DNA of 43,549 nucleotides, taken from the NCBI GenBank assembly GCA_902544525.1, contig CACCCN010000010.1, forward strand, positions 1 through 43,549, given 5' to 3'. Below the pieces are notes generated by a model, which was given only the letters and a program-made list of their open reading frames with translations, did not search any database and was not told the DNA's origin. Both the position numbers and the translations under genes were made by a program. This document shows positions 17,208 to 25,580 of this stretch, one piece after another. The stretch comes from an uncultured Pelagibacteraceae bacterium (GTDB taxonomy: Bacteria > Pseudomonadota > Alphaproteobacteria > Pelagibacterales > AG-422-B15). Every line of letters begins with the position of its first letter. The stretch's first letter is position 1.

Positions 17208-17292
17208 TGGTGGGGATACTCGGAGTCGAACCGAGACGACCGAAGTCACCAGATTTTGAGTCTGGCGCGTCTACCAATTCCGCCATATCCCC
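17208..17292 (-). tRNA. tRNA-Leu (CAA anticodon)
   Basis: The 85-base gene on the minus strand has a 7-bp acceptor (GGGGATA / TATCCCC), discriminator A and encoded CCA. The D-arm contains AATTGGTAGACGC, and the anticodon stem CCAGA/TCTGG holds loop CTCAAAA with anticodon CAA (reads UUG). A long variable arm and a T-loop GGTTCGACTCC follow. The variable arm and discriminator A identify it as leucine. Confidence 0.97.
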
Positions 17293-17298
17293 TAAATT

Positions 17299-17326
17299 AA
17301 TATATTAAAGGGTAAAGTAAGACTAA
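17299..17326 (-). promoter_or_regulatory. tRNA-Leu/pabB promoter
   Basis: On the minus strand TTAGTC (17321-17326) and TATATT (17299-17304) are spaced 16 bp, and the -10 ends 6 bases before the mature tRNA 5' end. The -35 is a weak match, and a perfect dyad abuts it at 17326-17344. Confidence 0.4.
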
Positions 17327-17344
17327 TTTGAAACAGTTTCAAAT
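17326..17344. promoter_or_regulatory. Perfect 9-bp dyad, candidate operator
   Basis: ATTTGAAAC-A-GTTTCAAAT is a perfect inverted repeat with one central base, placed between the divergent tRNA-Leu/pabB and DedA transcription units and touching the putative tRNA -35. No T-run follows, so it resembles an operator more than a terminator. Confidence 0.5.
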
Positions 17345-17443
17345 AATTAAGATGATAAATAAGAAATAATTGCTTAGCTTATAAGCATAGTTTTATTACT
17401 GCCTTAAATATAGTATTAATCATTATAGAAAGTAATAGTTGAT

Positions 17444-18046
17444 ATGAGAAAGTTATTTAACTTTTGTAGAAATCTAATCGAAACCCGAATTAGAGCATTC
17501 TCTAATACAAGATTTGCTATGCCGTTTGTTTTCTTTATTGGCTACATAGAAGCAATAATTTTCCCGATTCCACAAGAAGTTTTTATGGTGCCTATGATGC
17601 TTTCCGAGAAAGCAAAAGTCTTTAGAATTGTATTTTTTTCTATTCTTGGCTCTATAATAGGAGGTCTTACTGCTTATTATCTAGGACTATTATTTTTTGA
17701 TTCTTTAGTTATGCCTATAATTAACTTTTATAATTATTCAGAAAGTTTTTTATATTTCAAAAATCAAATTAATGAGTATGGTTTTATCTATGTTTTTATT
17801 GGGGGATTTACGCCGCTACCCTTTAAAATCATTACTTTGTCTTCTGGAGCATTAAATATTCCAATTTGGAATTTTTTATTAGCAGCAACTTTGTCCAGGA
17901 GTATCAGGTTTTATTTGATTGGTTTTTTAACCTATAAATATGGTAATAATGTAATAAATATAATTGATAGAAAATTAAATCTAATTACATTTATAATATT
18001 ACTTATAGTTTTTCTGATTTTCTTTACTTATAAATTAATTCTGTGA
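17444..18046 (+). CDS. DedA/YqaA-family (SNARE-associated) membrane protein
   Basis: This 200-residue inner-membrane protein has several hydrophobic segments (about residues 27-50, 62-85, 112-150 and 178-199). The family signature GGFTPLPFKIITLSSGAL and the re-entrant segment PIPQEVFMVPMML are also present. DedA-type proteins support membrane homeostasis and lipid-carrier flipping; the YqaA branch is poorly characterised. It overlaps the DsbB-like gene by 4 bp, and coq7 follows by another 4-bp overlap, so the three form one operon. Confidence 0.88.
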   Translation: MRKLFNFCRNLIETRIRAFSNTRFAMPFVFFIGYIEAIIFPIPQEVFMVPMMLSEKAKVFRIVFFSILGSIIGGLTAYYLGLLFFDSLVMPIINFYNYSESFLYFKNQINEYGFIYVFIGGFTPLPFKIITLSSGALNIPIWNFLLAATLSRSIRFYLIGFLTYKYGNNVINIIDRKLNLITFIILLIVFLIFFTYKLIL

Positions 18047-18528
18047 TGAATAATATTTTAGAAAAATATATTGCAATAAATATTTCAATTTCAGTAGTAA
18101 TTTTATTTATAGTTTATGTACTACAGTATTTTTTTGGTATGGCGCCATGCGATATGTGTATTAATGAGAGATATCCTTACTTTATAGTTATTATCTTAGG
18201 CACAGTTAGCTATGGTATAAAATCAAATACAAAGGTAGTTGAGATAATAACAAATTTAATCTTCGCAATAATCTATTTTATTGGTCTTATATATTCAGTA
18301 TATCACGTTGGAATTGAAAGAAAGTATTGGATTGGTAGTTCAAACTGTTCAAGTAAAATTAATGCTTTAGATATAGAAACCTTATCATCACAGCTAATGG
18401 AAATGCCTATTATTAGATGCGATGAGCCAACTTTTTTGTTTAATTTCATATCAATAGCTGAATTAAATTCTATAGCTATGGGGATACTTTTGATATTTAG
18501 CTTAATTGTGTTATATAAAAAAATATGA
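18043..18528 (+). CDS. dsbB: DsbB-family disulfide bond formation protein
   Basis: The 161-residue protein has about four membrane helices. A first cysteine pair, C36/C39, lies in APCDMCINERYPYF, and a second pair, C102 and C126, lies in the second periplasmic loop. This is the DsbB arrangement, passing electrons from DsbA-like oxidants to ubiquinone. The neighbour coq7 makes ubiquinone, so the quinone link is consistent. No dsbA is in the window. It overlaps the genes on both sides by 4 bp (ATGA). Confidence 0.88.
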   Translation: MMNNILEKYIAINISISVVILFIVYVLQYFFGMAPCDMCINERYPYFIVIILGTVSYGIKSNTKVVEIITNLIFAIIYFIGLIYSVYHVGIERKYWIGSSNCSSKINALDIETLSSQLMEMPIIRCDEPTFLFNFISIAELNSIAMGILLIFSLIVLYKKI

Positions 18529-19052
18529 GTTCAAAAGAAAAATTATTAGCAAGAATTATTCGTGTAAATCAAGCTGGAGAAATAGGTGCTCAAAGGATCT
18601 ATAACGCACAAAAAAAAGTATTTAAATTCTTAGGCAAGCACGATGACGTTAAAGAGATTTCAAGAATGGCGAAAGAGGAAGAAGAACACTTAAATTATTT
18701 TAATGAAAAAATGCGATATCATAATGTAAGACCTACAGCTCTTGGACCTTTTTGGGAAATTGGGGCATCAGCAATTGGTTTAACAACTGCTGTAATGGGG
18801 CCCAAAGCAGCGTATACATGTACTGAGGCGGTTGAAGAAGTTATTGTCGAGCATTACCAGAGTCAAATTGATATGCTCGAGGGAATTGACCCAGAGCTTC
18901 AAGATAAAATAAAAAAATTTCAGCAAGATGAAGAAGGGCATAAACAAACTGCAATTAACCGCGGTTCAAAAGAGGTTTTTGCTTATAGAGCATTGCGACA
19001 AGTTTTAAGAAAAACAACTCAAGCGGCAGTATATTTTGCTGAAAAAATTTAA
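18525..19052 (+). CDS. coq7: Demethoxyubiquinone hydroxylase COQ7
   Basis: The 175-residue di-iron carboxylate protein has ligand motifs AGEIGAQRIY, KEEEEHLNYF, EAVEEVIVEHY and DEEGHKQTA, matching the Coq7 family in order and spacing. It hydroxylates demethoxyubiquinone in the penultimate step of ubiquinone synthesis and needs oxygen, in line with an aerobic organism. It is last in the DedA-DsbB-Coq7 operon and ends 6 bp from the convergent HNH gene. Confidence 0.96.
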   Translation: MSSKEKLLARIIRVNQAGEIGAQRIYNAQKKVFKFLGKHDDVKEISRMAKEEEEHLNYFNEKMRYHNVRPTALGPFWEIGASAIGLTTAVMGPKAAYTCTEAVEEVIVEHYQSQIDMLEGIDPELQDKIKKFQQDEEGHKQTAINRGSKEVFAYRALRQVLRKTTQAAVYFAEKI

Positions 19053-19058
19053 GTTAAT

Positions 19059-19616
19059 CTAAATATCAAGTTGAGTATCCCAATATAAAAAATCATTCCA
19101 ACTTTCATGAAGAAAATTGGGGGGAAATGATCTGCCACATTTATCAAGCTCGGCTACAGTAGGTCTTTTAGGCATATTTCTTGGTGTCATGCCAGACACC
19201 TTTAAAATTTTCCCACCTTTTTTTACATTGCAAGCTGAGCAAGCGGTTAAAATATTCGTCCAAGTAGTTTCGCCTCCTTTTGATCTTGGAATTAAGTGAT
19301 CAAATGTAAGGTCTTTTTGTGATGGGCAGTATTGGCACGTGAAACGATCCCTAAGAAAAACATTAAAGCGAGAAAAAATTGGATACTCATTTGGTTTAAT
19401 GTAAGTTTTTAAACTAATTACACTGGGTAATTTCATTGTAAAATTAGGACTTCTTATCTCTCTATCATAATTTGAGACAATGTTAACCTTATCTAATATT
19501 ACTGATTTAACACTGTCCTGCCATGACCATAATGATAACGGAAAGTGACTGAGAGGCCTGAAATCTGCATTCAAAACTAATGTAGGACATTGGTCTAAAT
19601 TGCCGGCGAAATTCAT
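19059..19616 (-). CDS. HNH-domain protein, conserved alphaproteobacterial type
   Basis: The 185-residue protein has a C-terminal HNH module: C94/C97 (CQYCPSQ), D106-H107 (FDHLIPRSKGG), N121 and C126/C129 (CSACNVKKGG). The cysteines make a zinc-stabilised variant. The N-terminal half (PTLVLNADFRPLSHFPLSLW) is characteristic of a stand-alone housekeeping group rather than of restriction or intron enzymes. The natural substrate is unknown. No toxin, phage or restriction gene is next to it. Confidence 0.85.
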   Translation of the reverse strand: MNFAGNLDQCPTLVLNADFRPLSHFPLSLWSWQDSVKSVILDKVNIVSNYDREIRSPNFTMKLPSVISLKTYIKPNEYPIFSRFNVFLRDRFTCQYCPSQKDLTFDHLIPRSKGGETTWTNILTACSACNVKKGGKILKVSGMTPRNMPKRPTVAELDKCGRSFPPNFLHESWNDFLYWDTQLDI

Positions 19617-19682
19617 AATATTAATATAATATCAGAAAGTGAAAAAAAAAGTGTGAAATTTTTTTGAAGCTTAAAACTTAAT

Positions 19683-20330
19683 TTAAACTATAAGTCTGGA
19701 CGTTAAAAATTCAATTCCAATCTGTAGGCCATCCTCAGCGATTGAATGTTGAGTAAATTTAGATATATGAGATTTAATATCGACATCATATTCTTTTAAA
19801 TTAGTCTCTGCATCTAATGTTTCTTGAAAAGGAACCATCGGATCTTGATCACCATGTATAAGATATATTGGCGGCTTAGAAATTAAATCATTTTTAAGTA
19901 ACTCCGGAGCAATTAATTTTCCTGAATAACCTAATACACCTGCCATCGTATTTTTTCTTCTCAAACTGACATGCAATGACATCATGGTACCTTGACTAAA
20001 GCCTACCAATGCTAAATTTTCATCTGTGAGTTCGTATTTTTCCAATGTTGAGTCTATGAACTTATTCAAATGATCTGCGGCTACTAAAATTTTACTCCAT
20101 AAAATAGCTGGATCTCTAGATGTTAGATCAAACCATTGATAACCCGCAGGATTCATTGGACAAGCTTCTGGCGCATGAGGTGATAAAAAAACTGTGTCTG
20201 GTAAATTGCCCTTAAAGTAGTTTGCTAATCCAATTAAATCATTGCCATCTGCACCATAGCCATGAACAAAAATTACGACTTGTTTTGGCTGATTTCCACT
20301 TGATGGCTCTATAATTGGTCCAGTTATCAT
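19683..20330 (-). CDS. Phospholipase/carboxylesterase-type alpha/beta hydrolase
   Basis: The 215-residue alpha/beta hydrolase (PF02230) has the nucleophile elbow GFSQG with S112, the oxyanion segment FVHGYGADGND, an acid in HGDQDPMVPF and the catalytic His in KFTQHSIAEDG. It probably hydrolyses short-chain esters or lysophospholipids. It follows ecm by only 2 bp on the same strand, so it is cotranscribed; a role in hydrolysing a pathway thioester is possible but not shown. Confidence 0.88.
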   Translation of the reverse strand: MITGPIIEPSSGNQPKQVVIFVHGYGADGNDLIGLANYFKGNLPDTVFLSPHAPEACPMNPAGYQWFDLTSRDPAILWSKILVAADHLNKFIDSTLEKYELTDENLALVGFSQGTMMSLHVSLRRKNTMAGVLGYSGKLIAPELLKNDLISKPPIYLIHGDQDPMVPFQETLDAETNLKEYDVDIKSHISKFTQHSIAEDGLQIGIEFLTSRLIV

Positions 20331-20332
20331 AA

Positions 20333-22294
20333 TTAATTTAAATTATTTTCAACGATACTTACTATGTCAGCCATAATGTCTTTTAACTGATAATCCTTAG
20401 GCGTATAGATGGCGGTAACCCCTGCTGACTTTAAGACCTTTTCATCTTCAATAGGAATTATTCCACCTACAATAACAGGAATATTATCGATTTTATTTTT
20501 TTTTAGTTCTGACATGATTTCACTAACAAGTTGTATATGTGAACCCGATAATATTGATAAGCCAATAATATGAACATCTTCCTCAACTGATGATTTTACA
20601 ATTTGCTGAGGAGTTAATCTTATGCCTTCATAAAGAACATCCATACCACAGTCACTTGCACTTACAGCAATTTGTTCAGCTCCACTAGAGTGACCATCTA
20701 AGCCAGGTTTTCCTACTAAAAACTTGATTCTTCGACCTGTTTTTTCTGATATTTTATCAACTCTTTTTTTTACCTCTAAATAATCGTTATTCGTAGTTGT
20801 TTTTACATTTTGCGTAATACCGGTGGGAGCTCTAAACTCTCCAAATACTTCACGCATAACATTTGTCCATTCACCTGTTGTAACTCCAGCTTTAGCTGCA
20901 GCAATTGAGGCATGCATAATGTTCTTTTCTGATTCTGCAGCTAGTTTTAATTCTGACAAAGATTTATCAACTAGAGACTGATCTCTATTAGATTTCCATT
21001 CATTTAATGCTTTCACTTGCTCCGCCTCAACTGATGCATCCACTGTCTCTATTCCACTATCATTTGCTGTCAAAGGAGAGTTTTCTGTTTCAGTAAATTT
21101 GTTAACACCTACAACTATCTGTTCACCATCATTTATATTCTGTATTCGCTCTTTATTGGAGTTGACTAGTTCCTGTTTTAAGTAGCTATTTTCAATACCG
21201 GCAACGGCTCCACCCATTTCTTGGATATGATTAAATTCTTTTTTTGCTTCCTGTTTCATTTTTTCTACTTTTTCTTCAACCACTTTTGAACCGTTGAACA
21301 GATCTTCAAATTCTAAAAGATCTGTTTCGTAGGCTAAAATTTGTTGAAGCCTTAGTGACCATTGCTGATCCCAAGGTCGAGGTAATCCTAATGCCTCGTT
21401 CCAAGCTGGTAATTGTACTGCACGTGCTCTTGCATCTTTTGACAAAACAACTGCCATCATTTCTATGAGAATTCGATATACATTGTTCTCAGGTTGTTGC
21501 TCAGTTAAGCCTAAACTATTAACCTGTACTCCATATCTAAATCTTCTATTCTTTGGATTCTTAACTCCATATCTTTCTTTGGTTATTTCATCCCATAAGT
21601 CGACAAATGCACGCATTTTACACATCTCTGTAATAAATTTAATGCCTGAATTAACAAAGAAACTTATTCTTCCTACAACATTTTCAAACTCTTCTGAAGA
21701 TAGTACATTAGACTCTTTTACTCTGTCCAAATATGCAACCGCGGTAGATAAAGCAAAAGCTAATTCCTGAACAGGTTTAGCTCCTACTTCTTGCAAATGA
21801 TATGAACAAATATTTACCGGATTCCATTTTGGTAATTCAGTGTATGTAAAAGTAATCATGTCAGATATAAGTCGAAGGCTTGGTGCGGGTGGAAAAACAT
21901 GAGTGCCTCTAGACAAGTACTCTTTAATAATATCATTTTGAGTTGTTCCTTGTAATTTATTTCTATCAATTTTTTGTTCATCAGCTAATGCAATGTATAA
22001 ACTTAATAACCAAGCAGCAGTGGCATTTATCGTCATGGAGGTGTTCATTTGATCTAGAGGGATTTTATTAAGAAGAGTTCTCATATCTCCTATATGACTT
22101 ATGGGAACTCCTACTTTACCAACCTCGCCGCTAGCAAGAATATGGTCACTGTCATAACCTGTCTGTGTAGGAAGATCAAAAGCAATAGATAGCCCTGTTT
22201 GCCCTTTTGCAAGGTTTTTAAGGTAAAGCTCATTAGATTTTTTAGCTGTTGAATGCCCAGCATAAGTCCGAATTAACCATGGTTTATCTGTCAT
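20333..22294 (-). CDS. ecm: Ethylmalonyl-CoA mutase (MeaA type)
   Basis: The 653-residue B12-dependent mutase starts MTDKPWLIRTYAGHSTA, and its barrel segments FDLPTQTGYDSDH and ICSYHLQEVGA differ from the methylmalonyl enzyme ([23 protein letters not shown]). A C-terminal cobalamin domain has GLDGHSSG with His about 535. It lacks the roughly 60-residue N-terminal extension of the mutase at 2.8-5 kb. The Ecm branch converts (2R)-ethylmalonyl-CoA to methylsuccinyl-CoA. Divergence from ccr, with mcd next to ccr, supports this over a second methylmalonyl-CoA mutase. It presumably depends on MeaB and on the adenosyltransferase at 25.6 kb. Confidence 0.95.
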   Translation of the reverse strand: MTDKPWLIRTYAGHSTAKKSNELYLKNLAKGQTGLSIAFDLPTQTGYDSDHILASGEVGKVGVPISHIGDMRTLLNKIPLDQMNTSMTINATAAWLLSLYIALADEQKIDRNKLQGTTQNDIIKEYLSRGTHVFPPAPSLRLISDMITFTYTELPKWNPVNICSYHLQEVGAKPVQELAFALSTAVAYLDRVKESNVLSSEEFENVVGRISFFVNSGIKFITEMCKMRAFVDLWDEITKERYGVKNPKNRRFRYGVQVNSLGLTEQQPENNVYRILIEMMAVVLSKDARARAVQLPAWNEALGLPRPWDQQWSLRLQQILAYETDLLEFEDLFNGSKVVEEKVEKMKQEAKKEFNHIQEMGGAVAGIENSYLKQELVNSNKERIQNINDGEQIVVGVNKFTETENSPLTANDSGIETVDASVEAEQVKALNEWKSNRDQSLVDKSLSELKLAAESEKNIMHASIAAAKAGVTTGEWTNVMREVFGEFRAPTGITQNVKTTTNNDYLEVKKRVDKISEKTGRRIKFLVGKPGLDGHSSGAEQIAVSASDCGMDVLYEGIRLTPQQIVKSSVEEDVHIIGLSILSGSHIQLVSEIMSELKKNKIDNIPVIVGGIIPIEDEKVLKSAGVTAIYTPKDYQLKDIMADIVSIVENNLN

Positions 22295-22359
22295 TTTTAG
22301 TCCTTGAGCTTGTTTTTCAATTTATTTGTTCTAGTTATATCTAATATATTAATAATAAC

Positions 22360-22386
22360 AAACTGGCTATAAACCTAGAAAAAAGA
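22360..22386 (+). repeat. Direct repeat copy 1 between ecm and ccr
   Basis: This is the first of two 27-bp copies, opening AAACTGGCTATAAACCTAG and ending GAAAAAAGA; it differs from copy 2 at one base only. It lies between the divergent ecm and ccr genes, 98 bp before the ccr start. Confidence 0.9.
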
Positions 22387-22407
22387 AGTGTACATATTTT
22401 TCTTCAT

Positions 22408-22434
22408 AAACTGGCTATTAACCTAGAAAAAAGA
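22408..22434 (+). repeat. Direct repeat copy 2 between ecm and ccr
   Basis: The second copy (AAACTGGCTATTAACCTAG, then A-rich) starts 48 bp after the first and covers the region where a ccr -35 would lie. A third partial match, GGCTAT, occurs at 22443 beside the likely -10. The placement suggests an activator or repressor site controlling ccr and perhaps ecm. Confidence 0.9.
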
Positions 22435-22445
22435 TTAAATTAGGC

Positions 22446-22475
22446 TATATTTCGAATAAATTTCACACTTAGGAG
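22446..22475 (+). promoter_or_regulatory. ccr -10 element and ribosome site
   Basis: TATATT (22446-22451) is the likely -10. No -35 consensus exists 17 bp upstream (CTAGAA, inside repeat copy 2), as expected for an activator-dependent promoter. AGGAG (22471-22475) is a good ribosome site 9 bases before the ATG at 22485. Confidence 0.5.
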
Positions 22476-22484
22476 ACAATAATA

Positions 22485-23726
22485 ATGACTACTGAAGAAA
22501 AAGATATTTATGCAATAGGTGAAGTGCCCCCTTTAGGATTTGTTCCAAATAAAATGCACGCGTGGGTAATTAGAAAAGATAGGCACGGAAATCCAATGCA
22601 GTCCTTTCAATCAGAAGAATTTGATATTCCTGAAATTGGGCCTAGTGATGTTTTAGTTTTAGTGATGGCCGCTGGCGTAAATTACAACGGAGTATGGGCT
22701 GGGCTTGGAAAACCAATTTCAGTTCTTGATGTAACAAAAAAAGATTATCACATAGCCGGATCAGATGCCTCTGGAATAGTATGGAAGGTAGGATCAAACG
22801 TAAAAAAATGGAAGGTTGGCGATGAAGTTGTAATTCATGCGATGACTTGGGATCATGAAGATGAAGAAGTTAATGGTGGAGAACCAATGTTATCCGAGTC
22901 TAATAAAGTTTTTGGTTATGAAACTGCCGATGGAACATTTGCACAATTTACTGCGGTCCAAGCTCATCAGTTAATGAGAAAGCCGCCTCAGTTAAGTTGG
23001 GAAGAAAGTGGTTGTTACAATCTAACTCTCGTTACTGCTTACAGAATGTTATTCGGACATGCTCCTAATGAACTTAAGCCAGGACAATTTGTATTAGTTT
23101 GGGGTGCATCAGGTGGTCTTGGAAGCTTCGCTGTACAGCTTGCAAGTATTGTTGGCGCTAAACCAATTGGAGTTATCTCTGATAACTCAAAAGCAGAATA
23201 TGTTAAAAGCTTAGGTGCGGTTGGCGTATTAAATAGAAAAGACTTCAACTGCTGGGGTGAGCATCCGGATATTGATGATGTAGAAGCATATAATGCTTAC
23301 ATGAAAGAAGTTAGAAAGTTTGGTAAGGCTCTTTGGGAATTCACTGGTAAGGGTAAAAATGTAGATATGGTTTTTGAACATCCAGGTGAAACTACAGTTC
23401 CTGTTTCTATGTTTATAGTAAAAAGAGGAGGCATGGTTGTTATTTGTGCCGGAACTACAGGTTACAATCTTACATTAGATGCTAGATATTTATGGATGCA
23501 TAGTAAGAGACTGCAAGGTTCACACTTTGGAAATTCAAAACAAGCAAATGCAGCAAATAACCTAGTACACGATGGAGCTATAAATCCCTGCATGTCAGAA
23601 GTTTTTGAATGGGATAAAATTCCTCTTGCTCACGAAAAAATGATGAATAATGAACATAAGGCAGGAAATATGGCAGTTTTAGTAGGTGCCAATAAAACTG
23701 GCTTAAAAACAATCAAGGAAGCTTAA
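22485..23726 (+). CDS. ccr: Crotonyl-CoA carboxylase/reductase
   Basis: The 413-residue zinc-independent medium-chain reductase has the Ccr segments GVNYNGVWAGLGKP, FGYETADGTFAQF, the NADPH motif WGASGGLGSFAVQLA and LQGSHFGNSKQA. The enzyme carboxylates and reduces crotonyl-CoA to (2S)-ethylmalonyl-CoA with NADPH and is the hallmark of the ethylmalonyl-CoA pathway. Length is slightly below the usual 425-430. It is first in a plus-strand run with mcd, the HIG1-like gene, the adenosyltransferase and then etfBA, and is divergent from ecm across the repeat-bearing region. Confidence 0.97.
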   Translation: MTTEEKDIYAIGEVPPLGFVPNKMHAWVIRKDRHGNPMQSFQSEEFDIPEIGPSDVLVLVMAAGVNYNGVWAGLGKPISVLDVTKKDYHIAGSDASGIVWKVGSNVKKWKVGDEVVIHAMTWDHEDEEVNGGEPMLSESNKVFGYETADGTFAQFTAVQAHQLMRKPPQLSWEESGCYNLTLVTAYRMLFGHAPNELKPGQFVLVWGASGGLGSFAVQLASIVGAKPIGVISDNSKAEYVKSLGAVGVLNRKDFNCWGEHPDIDDVEAYNAYMKEVRKFGKALWEFTGKGKNVDMVFEHPGETTVPVSMFIVKRGGMVVICAGTTGYNLTLDARYLWMHSKRLQGSHFGNSKQANAANNLVHDGAINPCMSEVFEWDKIPLAHEKMMNNEHKAGNMAVLVGANKTGLKTIKEA

Positions 23727-23731
23727 TCAAT

Positions 23732-25378
23732 ATGGATAATTTATTAATAAAGTGTAGGGATTCTCTAGAATCTATAAATAAGTACTCAGATGCAGCCAAG
23801 GAGCAAGTTAAAAAACTTGTTATGGAAGACGGTGTTGTTTCTAAGGGTCTTATGGCTAGAGAACAGCATGCTGCTCACAGCCTAGCTTGGATAGCAACAT
23901 ACAAAGCTACCCTCACTGAATTATTAAATTGGGCTGAAAGACTTGAGAGTGAAAATAAGTTTTTAGAAACAGAGCAATTAATATTACAGTTTGCATTTTC
24001 GGAATACTTATCTCAATTATGGCATGGTATCCCAATGTCACAGATGGAATATGCCCGACCTCAAGACTTAGGTTTAAAAAACGGTTTATTTAATGAACTT
24101 TCAACTACATCTGTAAAAGATCTTATGTTAAATGGCAATGAGGCTTCAGATAGAGTTAAGCTTGCTGACATTCTACAAAATAGTTTCTCAAGTAAAAATT
24201 TTGGTAACTTAGGACTAGATGATACCTCCTCAATGATTATTCAAGAATTTAAAAAATTTGTTGAAGAAGATGTAGTTCCTCATGCACACGAGTGGCATCT
24301 AAAAGATGAATTAATTCCTATGGAGGTCATAAATAAAATGTCAGAGCTTGGCATTTTTGGACTAACCATTCCCGAAGAATATGGTGGGCTAGGAATGAGT
24401 AAACTTTCCATGTGTGTTGTAACGGAAGAGCTAGCAAGAGGTTATATTGGAATTGGATCTCTGGGAACACGAACAGATATATCTTCTGAACTTTTATTAA
24501 TTGGTGGAACAGAAGAGCAAAAGAAAAAATGGCTTCCTAAAATTGCTTCAGGGGAGATTCTTCCTACAGCTGTCTTTACAGAGCCAAATACAGGTTCAGA
24601 CCTAGCTTCGTTAAAAACTCGAGCTGTAAAAGATGGTGATGATTATTCTATAACTGGCAACAAAACTTGGATCACTCACGGCGCTAGAAGTGATCTGATG
24701 ACATTGCTAGCAAGATCTAATTCAAATGAAAAAGGATACAAAGGTTTATCTATGTTCTTGGCTGAAAAAGAAAGAGGCGATGATGATAATATGTTTCCTA
24801 GCGATGGAATGTCTGGTGGTGAAATTGAGGTACTAGGCTACAGGGGCATGAAAGAATATGAAATTGCTTTTGATGATTTTAAGGTTAAGGGAGAAAACTT
24901 GCTAGGTGGTGAAGAAGGCAAGGGTTTCAAACAATTGATGGAAACATTTGAGTCTGCAAGAATTCAAACTGCTGCTAGGGCTGTTGGTGTGGCACAATCA
25001 GCCATGGAAACAGGGATGCAATATGCCCTTGATAGAAATCAGTTTGGTAAGTCAATATACGAATTTCCAAGAGTATCCTCTAAGATAACATCTATGGTTA
25101 CTGAAATCATGGCTGCAAGACAGCTAACTTACTACTCTGCAAGAGAGAAAGATAAAGGGAACAGATGTGACCTTGAAGCTGGTATGGCTAAACTTCTTGG
25201 AGCTAGAGTTGCATGGGCTACTTCAGACAACTCATTACAAATACATGGCGGTAATGGTTTTGCTCTGGAATATCCTATCAGCAGACTTCTTTGTGACTCC
25301 AGAATTCTTAATATTTTTGAGGGTGCCGCTGAAATGCAGGCAGATGTCATAGCAAGAAGATTGCTTACTTCTAACTAA
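23732..25378 (+). CDS. mcd: Methylsuccinyl-CoA dehydrogenase
   Basis: This 548-residue acyl-CoA dehydrogenase has an N-terminal extension of about 150 residues (including SQMEYARPQDLGL) that ordinary acyl-CoA dehydrogenases of about 380 lack and Mcd has. The standard domains follow: TAVFTEPNTGSDLASL, GNKTWITHGARSDLM, and the C-terminal QIHGGNGFALEYPISRLLCD. Mcd oxidises (2S)-methylsuccinyl-CoA to mesaconyl-CoA and hands electrons to ETF, whose genes follow at 26.2 kb. It starts 5 bp after ccr without its own ribosome site, so it is probably coupled to ccr, and overlaps the next gene by one base. Confidence 0.94.
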   Translation: MDNLLIKCRDSLESINKYSDAAKEQVKKLVMEDGVVSKGLMAREQHAAHSLAWIATYKATLTELLNWAERLESENKFLETEQLILQFAFSEYLSQLWHGIPMSQMEYARPQDLGLKNGLFNELSTTSVKDLMLNGNEASDRVKLADILQNSFSSKNFGNLGLDDTSSMIIQEFKKFVEEDVVPHAHEWHLKDELIPMEVINKMSELGIFGLTIPEEYGGLGMSKLSMCVVTEELARGYIGIGSLGTRTDISSELLLIGGTEEQKKKWLPKIASGEILPTAVFTEPNTGSDLASLKTRAVKDGDDYSITGNKTWITHGARSDLMTLLARSNSNEKGYKGLSMFLAEKERGDDDNMFPSDGMSGGEIEVLGYRGMKEYEIAFDDFKVKGENLLGGEEGKGFKQLMETFESARIQTAARAVGVAQSAMETGMQYALDRNQFGKSIYEFPRVSSKITSMVTEIMAARQLTYYSAREKDKGNRCDLEAGMAKLLGARVAWATSDNSLQIHGGNGFALEYPISRLLCDSRILNIFEGAAEMQADVIARRLLTSN

Positions 25379-25578
25379 TGCCGAACGTATTTTATTACTT
25401 ATTAATACCGATTACTATTGCGGCAGTAACACTAGTTTTATTCACAGGTATTTATGGAATGCTTAAGGGAGGAAAGTTTAATAAACAGTACTCTAATAAA
25501 TTAATGCGACTAAGAATTTTACTTCAATTTTTAGCCATAACTATCATAATGATTGCGCTATATATTGCTGCTGACTAA
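25378..25578 (+). CDS. Twin-transmembrane HIG1-domain protein
   Basis: The 66-residue protein has two hydrophobic helices (about residues 6-28 and 46-64) joined by a basic loop. The sequence after it, SNKLMRLRILLQFLAI, matches the HIG1/twin-transmembrane family consensus (NKLMRWRV-type). Mitochondrial relatives associate with cytochrome oxidase; the bacterial role is not settled. Its ATG shares a base with the mcd stop (TAATG), and the adenosyltransferase gene begins 2 bp after it. Confidence 0.85.
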   Translation: MPNVFYYLLIPITIAAVTLVLFTGIYGMLKGGKFNKQYSNKLMRLRILLQFLAITIIMIALYIAAD

Positions 25579-25580
25579 CC

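Noticed and set aside
17208-17292. tRNA-Leu as an integration site
   Set aside because: No integrase, no repeated tRNA 3' end and no foreign-looking genes nearby.
20333-22294. Second methylmalonyl-CoA mutase
   Set aside because: The N-terminus and substrate-domain residues follow the MeaA/Ecm pattern, and the gene is beside ccr and mcd.
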